Positions 7,411 to 11,472 of a stretch of 11,472 nt of DNA are shown here, one piece after another. The DNA is from an uncultured Porphyromonas sp. (lineage in GTDB: Bacteria; Bacteroidota; Bacteroidia; Bacteroidales; Porphyromonadaceae). The notes under the pieces were generated by a model. That model saw only the letters and a program-made list of their open reading frames with translations, was not told where the DNA came from and did no database searches. Every line of letters begins with the position of its first letter. Position 1 is the stretch's first letter. The translations under genes and the position numbers were made by a program. The stretch covers positions 1-11,472 of the forward strand of contig CABQOJ010000023.1 in assembly GCA_902465775.1 (NCBI GenBank), given 5' to 3'.

Positions 7411-7847
7411 ATTGAGTTATTTAGAGATTGATGATTAGTCTTAGTAGTAAATATACTTGTCTCGCACCTTTGTGACGAAATAGCTTCGTCTATGGGCATG
7501 GGCACAAAGCGACCGAGGGCTGCTCTTGAGATGAGCATCCCTACATGACTTATTATTTTATCCTTAAACTGACCTCCCCTCGTCGCTAACTGATAGAGCG
7601 ACTGTGGATAGCTTTTTTGCCAACAATTATGTGCAGTGCGTGGGGGGGGGGGGGGGGGTAACTCGCTACATATCAGCTCATTGCGAGCTTTTTTCGCAAT
7701 AGGCCGAGGAGTCCGAAGAGATACAAACCTACTCTCAGTCTGCTTCTCCTGCTGATTTGAAGAGTTGCCAAAGCGAACCTCGTCCCAAGAAGAGACGAGT
7801 CTATCTCGTAGAGATACTTTTGCGAGAATATTCGAACGCGTTGTCAT
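7407..7847 (-). CDS. Candidate leader ORF containing a poly-C tract (possibly phase-variable, doubtful)
   Basis: A 146-codon frame begins at the ATG at 7845-7847, about 58 nt after the predicted transcription start, and ends in TGA at 7407-7409. That stop overlaps the ATG of the barrel gene as ATGA. The frame crosses the C17 tract (encoding six prolines near residues 64-69) in the one register that stays open. Adding one C would bring a TAA at 7627-7629, and removing one would bring a TAG at 7586-7588. The protein has no signal peptide, no TM segment and no family I recognise, and its composition looks close to random. For: a frame this long is unlikely in 440 bp of non-coding DNA, and the stop-start overlap is exact. 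Against: the absence of any recognisable domain. It may be a translated leader whose peptide is unimportant. Confidence 0.3.
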   Translation of the reverse strand: MTTRSNILAKVSLRDRLVSSWDEVRFGNSSNQQEKQTESRFVSLRTPRPIAKKARNELICSELPPPPPPRTAHNCWQKSYPQSLYQLATRGGQFKDKIISHVGMLISRAALGRFVPMPIDEAISSQRCETSIFTTKTNHQSLNNSI

Positions 7848-7911
7848 TAGATCTTACTTACTTTCTATTACGGTAAGGTGGGTAATCTCTCCCCATCTCG
7901 TCCTTCGTGTG
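7411..7911 (-). other. Long structured 5' leader of the envelope operon
   Basis: About 495 nt separate the predicted start point from the barrel gene. Apart from the doubtful leader ORF the stretch holds several stem-loops. One has arms GACGAA and TTCGTC at 7474-7490 with a 5-nt loop. A second, with 9-bp arms and one mismatch, is at 7517-7541. A third, with perfect 7-bp arms ATTGCGA and TCGCAAT, is at 7680-7700 just upstream of the C tract. I do not recognise a known riboswitch class. A second, weaker TAnnTTTG match (TAGGTTTG) lies at 7724-7731 on the minus strand but has no TTG at the right distance. Confidence 0.5.
7642..7658. repeat. G17 homopolymer tract (C17 on the transcribed strand)
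   Basis: Seventeen consecutive G residues on the plus strand, flanked by T on both sides. The tract lies 231 bp upstream of the barrel-gene ATG and about 250 bp downstream of the promoter box, so it would be within the transcript. Long G/C runs change length readily by slipped-strand mispairing and are the classical basis of phase variation. No other run of comparable length is present in the window. Length errors in sequencing are possible at such a run. Confidence 0.9.
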
Positions 7912-7945
7912 CAAAGGTATGTATTTATTTTCAATTACACAACAA
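7912..7945 (-). promoter_or_regulatory. Bacteroidetes-type promoter of the envelope operon
   Basis: The minus strand reads TACCTTTG at 7912-7919, an exact TAnnTTTG -7 box. A TTG lies at 7940-7942, leaving 20 bp between the elements, close to the known -33/-7 spacing; a second TTG abuts it at 7943-7945. The intervening DNA is strongly AT-rich. Transcription would start near 7905 and run leftward. This is the best promoter match I found in the window. Confidence 0.65.
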
Positions 7946-7966
7946 GTCGTTTTCTTCCTGATAGGA

Positions 7967-8177
7967 CGTACATTTCACCCACTAATGCAAATCTCTCCTG
8001 AGCAAAATCCAAATAGCTTGCTGGAAAATTGACATTTCCTCGGAGAAACGGAAAATCTCTTCGGAAGAATGAAATAAAACTTCGGAAGAATGAAATCACA
8101 AGTCCGAAGAGTTTTGTCATTCCTCGGTGGAAAATGAAAAATCTCTACGGAGCAATGTTTGATTTCCTCCGTAGAGA
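7967..8177 (+). repeat. Array B: degenerate 21-bp tandem units, direct copy of array A
   Basis: Positions 7967-8090 match 2856-2979 (115 of 124 bases identical, same orientation). The 21-bp units start at 8038, 8059, 8080, 8101 and 8122, with a 23-bp unit at 8143 and another at 8166. The units at 8059 and 8080 share their first 18 bases (CTTCGGAAGAATGAAAT core). Because 21 is divisible by 3, the plus strand can be read as an ORF (8029-8241) with heptad peptide repeats of the LRKNEI type. I regard that as a by-product of the repeat, not a gene. Confidence 0.85.
8137..8177 (-). terminator. Terminator downstream of the thioesterase gene, built from two array units
   Basis: A perfect 11-bp inverted repeat (TCTCTACGGAG at 8142-8152, CTCCGTAGAGA at 8167-8177) has a 14-nt loop. 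On the minus strand the stem is followed by TTTTTCATTTT (8141-8131). This has the form of an intrinsic terminator. It lies 54 bp beyond the thioesterase stop codon at 8231 and would separate that operon from the envelope-operon promoter at 7912. Confidence 0.7.
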
Positions 8178-8230
8178 CTTAGACGAGTTCCTTTTATGTT
8201 ATGCGTCTACCCTGAGTTGCTTGCGAGGAG

Positions 8231-8704
8231 TTACGCTGTAGGGGCGGGGCGGCGATGCTTGACGGCGACCATCTTGCCACGAGCGGTGATGCGCTCGCCA
8301 CAGTGCAGCTCGAGCGACAGGATGACCTTGCGGTCGGTCACCTCTACGGGATAAGCACGGACCTCTAGCTCGACACCCATCGGCGTCGGGGCGAGGTAGT
8401 CCACCTCTAGATGTGCGGTGATGAAGCGCTCGAGGCTGTCTGCCGTAAGCTCCTCCTCGTGTGCTGTTAAGTAGAGAGCGGCAGCTGCGGCTGTGCCGTG
8501 GCAGTCGAAGAGCATGGCGATGAAGCCTCCGTATAGGTTGTCGGGGACTCCGCCTGTGTAGACAGCGTCGGGCGTGTGATGGCAGTAACAGTAAGCGCGG
8601 TCGTCACTGAGATAGCTCTTGAGATGCAGACCGTACGGATGCGCAGACCCACAGCCCCAGCAGTGGCTGTACTCGGGAGCGTAGAGGTCTTGGATGGTGG
8701 GCAT
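8231..8704 (-). CDS. PaaI-like hotdog-fold thioesterase
   Basis: 157 residues, a normal length for a single hotdog domain, predicted cytosolic. The family hydrolyses acyl-CoA or related thioesters. Supporting blocks are HCWGCGSAHPYGLHLKSY near residues 14-31, GVPDNLYGGFIAMLFDCHGTAAA near 52-74, and TAHLEVDYLAPTP near 96-108. The middle block is the long helix of the hotdog fold, and Asp67 is a candidate catalytic acid. The last is the following core strand. The N-terminal Cys15/Cys18 pair recurs in this subgroup and may not be catalytic. The substrate cannot be read from the sequence. It follows the transglycosylase gene after a 42-bp heptamer-repeat spacer and is probably the last gene of the parB operon, since a terminator lies just downstream. 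Confidence 0.88.
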   Translation of the reverse strand: MPTIQDLYAPEYSHCWGCGSAHPYGLHLKSYLSDDRAYCYCHHTPDAVYTGGVPDNLYGGFIAMLFDCHGTAAAAALYLTAHEEELTADSLERFITAHLEVDYLAPTPMGVELEVRAYPVEVTDRKVILSLELHCGERITARGKMVAVKHRRPAPTA

Positions 8705-8705
8705 A

Positions 8706-8747
8706 TTAGAGGTTAGACTTGAGAGATTAGACCTTAGAGGTTAGAGT
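8706..8747. repeat. Six tandem heptamers filling the spacer before the thioesterase gene
   Basis: From 8706 the plus strand is six consecutive 7-bp units of the form TTAGAGN, with small deviations in the second, third and fourth units. TTAGAGGTTAGA occurs twice, exactly 28 bp apart (8706-8717 and 8734-8745). The array covers nearly the whole 42-bp spacer, and its last base is the first base of the transglycosylase stop codon (plus-strand reading). Confidence 0.85.
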
Positions 8748-10123
8748 TATTTTGGGATCTTCAGGCGTTGTCCAGGGCGAAGTTTCGGATTACGCCCTTT
8801 GAGTCCGTTGGCTCGCTTGATGGCAGAGACAGAGACGCCGTGTCGCTTGGCAATCTTGGATAGTGTATCTCCACGTCGCACCTTGTATGTTTTGTGACCA
8901 GCCCGCGTGGCTTTGCTCTTTTGCGTGGGGGCGGGGGCTTGTTTGATCTCTTGTTTGACCTCTTCTTGCGCTTCGGCTATCTGCTTGGAGAGCTCCTCCT
9001 TGTGATCGCGACGCAGGGTGATGAGCGCCTCATCTAGACGTGTGATGCCCTTCAGAGGAAGTCGTATGGTGTAGGGTGTCACTCCAGCAGCGGGGATGAC
9101 GCCTCGCTTGTATTGCGGGTTGAGCGTGCGGATCTGTTGGGTGGGTATGCCGGTGCTCTGTGAGATCTGGGCAAAGGTGAGCGGTATCTGCACGGCTAGT
9201 GTGTCAGTCGCCAGTGGCATCGACTGCGCTTGGGGACAGATGTTGTGTTCGTTGTGATAGTAGCAAGCGTAGTAGGCTCCGATAAAGAGGGGAATGTAGT
9301 TGCGTGTCTCACGAGGCAGATAAGGATAGACCTCCCAGAAGGTGGTCTTACCGCCAGAGCGTCGGATAGCTTTGGTGACATTGCCCGGACCGCAGTTGTA
9401 GGCAGCGATAGCTAGGAGCCAATTGTCAAAGAGTCCGTAGAGTTGCTTGAGATAGAGCGCAGCCGCTTCACTACTCTTGTAGACGTCAAAGCGCTCGTCA
9501 ATAAGGCTATTGACAGTCAATCCCAAGCTACGTCCCGTGGGGAGCATAAGTTGCCAAAGTCCAGAGGCCCCAGCAGGTGAAACGGCAAAGGGGTTGAGCG
9601 CAGACTCAACGACGGTAAGGTAAACGAGCTCGACGGGTAGTCCATGACGATCGAAGATCTCCTCCATAATGGGAAAGTAGTAGTCCCCGAGTGCTAGGAT
9701 GACTCGTATCAATCGAGGGCGATCCGTGATGTAAGTCGCAATGCCCTCCTTGACCATAGCATTGTAGGGGATCGGGATGACGGTAGGCAGCGCCTGCAGT
9801 CGGGAGATCAGCACGGAGTCGCTTAGGGAGCGAATGTTCTCACCCTTGTAAGAGCCACACGGCACCTCAAAGCGCTGCTGTGTCGCATAGCCCGTACGCC
9901 AAGTCTCCATGAGCAGCCCTAGGTCGGTGTCTAGACTCTTCGGCAGGCTCTCCTGTAGCTCCTTACGAGCTGTGGCAGCGTCCAGTTCGACGGCACCCTC
10001 CGTGTCTACACTGTCTAGAGCTGTGTACAGAGGTGTCGCCACGAGCAGTGCTGGCAGGCAACAGAAGAGTATTATATAGGTCGTGATTCTGACACAAGTG
10101 TGTCTTAGGATTGGGATCTTCAT
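8747..10123 (-). CDS. MltD-like membrane-bound lytic transglycosylase with C-terminal LysM
   Basis: 458 residues. It should cleave the glycan strands of peptidoglycan in the periplasm to leave 1,6-anhydro ends. An N-terminal hydrophobic stretch (about 13-29) is a signal peptide or anchor. The SLT domain (about 155-290) shows the catalytic Glu173 in VVESALNPFAVSPAGASGLW and the block AAYNCGPGNV near 240-249. RETRNYIPLFIGAYY follows. A weak LysM-like segment lies near 312-358 (FAQISQSTGIPTQQIRTLNP). A charged, probably coiled linker follows (365-400). A full LysM domain closes the protein at 411-457 (YKVRRGDTLSKIAKRHGVS, then RPGQRLKIPK) and should bind peptidoglycan. It starts 13 bp after the DUF5683 stop. 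The parB-DUF5683-transglycosylase order is one I recall from other Bacteroidales. Confidence 0.93.
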   Translation of the reverse strand: MKIPILRHTCVRITTYIILFCCLPALLVATPLYTALDSVDTEGAVELDAATARKELQESLPKSLDTDLGLLMETWRTGYATQQRFEVPCGSYKGENIRSLSDSVLISRLQALPTVIPIPYNAMVKEGIATYITDRPRLIRVILALGDYYFPIMEEIFDRHGLPVELVYLTVVESALNPFAVSPAGASGLWQLMLPTGRSLGLTVNSLIDERFDVYKSSEAAALYLKQLYGLFDNWLLAIAAYNCGPGNVTKAIRRSGGKTTFWEVYPYLPRETRNYIPLFIGAYYACYYHNEHNICPQAQSMPLATDTLAVQIPLTFAQISQSTGIPTQQIRTLNPQYKRGVIPAAGVTPYTIRLPLKGITRLDEALITLRRDHKEELSKQIAEAQEEVKQEIKQAPAPTQKSKATRAGHKTYKVRRGDTLSKIAKRHGVSVSAIKRANGLKGRNPKLRPGQRLKIPK

Positions 10124-10136
10124 AAAGAGGTCTTGT

Positions 10137-10964
10137 CTAAAAGCGAACCGAGGCGCCGACCATCACACTTTGTGGTCGAGGCCCTGAAGGCTTGTCTCGT
10201 AGTCCCTCGCCCATATCTACCGTGAGCTGTGGGGACACATTAAAGTAGTATAGCTCCGCATCTACATAAGCGTCAAGCGCTGAGAGGAGATAGAGCGCCA
10301 CGGTGAGGACGATGCTCAGGTCTCTACTCTCCTTGTATTGCTTAGAGCCACGCTCCAGACGCGAGCGCAGGTTGCCGTCGGAGACATACTTGCTAGGATC
10401 AGCTCCAGGCGGGATAAAAGCTTGCCAAGAGGTGTGGTCGAGCGGGTTTTCGCTCAGCAAGTCAGCGTAAGCCGTGTGGTACTCGTTGTAGAGTCGCTGA
10501 TTCCACGTGACCGCATAGAGCCCTGCCGTCATGGCTGAGAGGACGATCGGTATCTTCCAGTAGCGCTGATTGTAGAGCTGTCCGCCGCCTGGTACGATGG
10601 CGCAGAGGAGCGCCACGTTGGAGTTGGGATAGCGCGTGAACCACCTAGTCATCTTCTTGATAAAAGGCACTCCTTCAGGGCGCTTGTCTCCCTTCATCGC
10701 TGTCGTACTTTGCAAAGCTTTGCTCTCAGCCTTGCCCTTATCGACCAAGTCTGGAGTAGCCGTCGGTGGAGTAGCGACCAGTTCGCTCGGCTCCTTCGTA
10801 CCCAGCGTGTCGGCAGTGCTCGTGCCCAACGTGTCGGCCACCAGAGCAGTTGTATCTTGTGGCACTACGGGCGCAGTCGCATGGAGAGCCATCCCGCTGT
10901 AGCAAGCTATAGCGCAGCTCATCACGAGGATGAGTAGGGAGCGGGTCAGGGCGGTGCGGGACAT
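10137..10964 (-). CDS. DUF5683-domain membrane protein
   Basis: 275 residues. The N-terminus is hydrophobic (about 8-28) and consistent with a signal peptide; a Cys at 21 preceded by AIA leaves lipoprotein processing possible. Residues 30-95 are a low-complexity Thr/Ala/Asp stretch including two copies of ADTLGT. The DUF5683 part (about 100-245) has ALLCAIVPGGGQLYNQRYWKI near 118-138, a hydrophobic hairpin (139-153) and a second one near 215-235. The PGGGQLYN block is typical of the family. The end (VMVGASVRF) has a barrel-like terminal strand. No function is known to me. It lies between parB (15-bp gap) and the transglycosylase (13-bp gap), so an envelope role coupled to the cell cycle is possible but unproven. 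Confidence 0.87.
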   Translation of the reverse strand: MSRTALTRSLLILVMSCAIACYSGMALHATAPVVPQDTTALVADTLGTSTADTLGTKEPSELVATPPTATPDLVDKGKAESKALQSTTAMKGDKRPEGVPFIKKMTRWFTRYPNSNVALLCAIVPGGGQLYNQRYWKIPIVLSAMTAGLYAVTWNQRLYNEYHTAYADLLSENPLDHTSWQAFIPPGADPSKYVSDGNLRSRLERGSKQYKESRDLSIVLTVALYLLSALDAYVDAELYYFNVSPQLTVDMGEGLRDKPSGPRPQSVMVGASVRF

Positions 10965-10979
10965 CTCTTAGGTAGTTGA

Positions 10980-11472
10980 CTAATGGTTAGCTCCGCCCTC
11001 CAGGATCGAGCAGATCTCTATGAGCTGCTCCTCAGAGTTGAAGGGGATTGTGATACTTCCCTTGCCACTCTCCTTACAACGCAGAGAGACCTTCGTCCCG
11101 AAGAAGCTACTCAGCTGCTTAGCTAGAGGAGCGTAGTCATTGCCACTGGAAGCGAGCTTGGAGAGCGTCTGTCTCTTCTTGCTCGCTTTCGTTGTCTCTT
11201 CGGTCGGCTCTCGCATTTCATTGGCCAAAGCCTCTACCTGTCGCACGCTCAGATGCTCCGTGAGGGTGGTTTGGTAAAGCTTCAGCTGCTGTGCTGGATC
11301 GGTCAAGCTCAGTATGGCACGAGCGTGACCCATGTCGATCTTCTTCTCCGTCAGACCCAGCTGAACCTCTGCGGGCAGACGGAGGAGACGTAGGTAGTTG
11401 CTAATAGAGGAGCGGGTCTTGCCCACCTTCTTGGCGAGCTCCTCTTGCGTCCCCTCGGAGTGCTCTAGGAGA
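10980..11472 (-). CDS. parB: Chromosome-partitioning protein ParB, N-terminus cut by window edge
   Basis: 163 residues are visible. The frame remains open to the right edge, so the GTG at 11424-11426 is not the real start; the codons upstream (LLEHSEGTQEELAKKV) continue the helix-turn-helix. The visible part begins in the DNA-binding domain with the motif GTQEELAKKVGKTRSSISNY and continues LRLLRLPAEVQ. A helical segment (MGHARAILSL, then LSVRQVEALANE) and a charged linker follow. The C-terminal dimerisation domain reads LSSFFGTKVSL, then GKGSITIPFNSEEQLIEI. The missing part would hold the CTP-binding and spreading region. ParB binds parS sites and works with ParA in chromosome segregation; parA would be expected just outside the right edge. 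No convincing parS site was found in the window. Confidence 0.92.
   Translation of the reverse strand, partial: LLEHSEGTQEELAKKVGKTRSSISNYLRLLRLPAEVQLGLTEKKIDMGHARAILSLTDPAQQLKLYQTTLTEHLSVRQVEALANEMREPTEETTKASKKRQTLSKLASSGNDYAPLAKQLSSFFGTKVSLRCKESGKGSITIPFNSEEQLIEICSILEGGANH

Noticed and set aside
7765..8001. Plus-strand frame of 78 codons across the leader and promoter of the envelope operon
   Set aside because: It crosses the promoter box and the start of array B, shows no domain or export signal, and has no promoter of its own that I can see.
7935..8120. Minus-strand frame of 61 codons in array B
   Set aside because: It is built from the 21-bp units and overlaps the -33 element of the envelope-operon promoter, so it is explained by the repeat.
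7967..8177. Insertion sequence or transposase remnant at the arrays
   Set aside because: No transposase fragment, clear terminal inverted repeats or target-site duplication could be seen at either array. A MITE origin is left open as a finding, not called as a feature.
10499..10516. CACGTG-centred sequence inside the DUF5683 gene, considered as a parS site because parB is nearby
   Set aside because: Only the left half resembles a parS-type palindrome (TTCCACGTG); the right half does not match, and it lies within coding sequence.

Overview
The window reads as chromosomal DNA of a Bacteroidales bacterium, most likely a Porphyromonas-type species. The grounds are the gene families present (DUF6175, DUF5683, a Bacteroidetes-style secreted cyclophilin, parB next to DUF5683 and an MltD-like transglycosylase), TAnnTTTG-type promoter boxes with no obvious Shine-Dalgarno sequences, and a base composition near 50% GC. 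Every gene I accept is on the minus strand, so transcription runs from the right edge to the left edge.

Right block (11472 to 8231): the C-terminal half of ParB (cut by the window edge), a DUF5683 membrane protein, a lytic transglycosylase with a LysM domain, and a hotdog-fold thioesterase. Spacers are 15, 13 and 42 bp. The 42-bp spacer is a heptanucleotide tandem repeat. A hairpin followed by a T-run at 8137-8177 ends the block.

Middle block (7919 to 3241): a good promoter box at 7912-7919 is followed by a leader of about 495 nt. The leader holds a pure tract of 17 G (C on the transcribed strand) and several stem-loops. An uninterrupted 146-codon reading frame runs through the tract and overlaps the next gene by ATGA. 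Four envelope genes follow: a probable outer-membrane barrel protein, a small lipoprotein, a DUF6175 protein, and a periplasmic protein with a CsgG-like N-terminus and helical C-terminus. A hairpin at 3246-3271 ends the unit. Most of this block is bracketed by two direct copies, 93% identical over 124 bp, of an array built from degenerate 21-bp units (2856-3054 and 7967-8177).

Left block (2815 to 1): a promoter box at 2808-2815 precedes a YitT-family membrane protein, a secreted cyclophilin-type peptidyl-prolyl isomerase and an RsmF/YebU-type rRNA cytosine methyltransferase that runs off the left edge. Spacers are 3 and 13 bp, so this looks like one operon.

The most unusual signal is the G17 tract in the leader of the envelope operon. 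By hand, only one of the three possible tract registers lets a ribosome read through to the start of the barrel gene. This would fit a phase-variable switch on the operon, but it is inference from sequence alone. The second point of interest is the pair of 21-bp-unit arrays flanking that operon.
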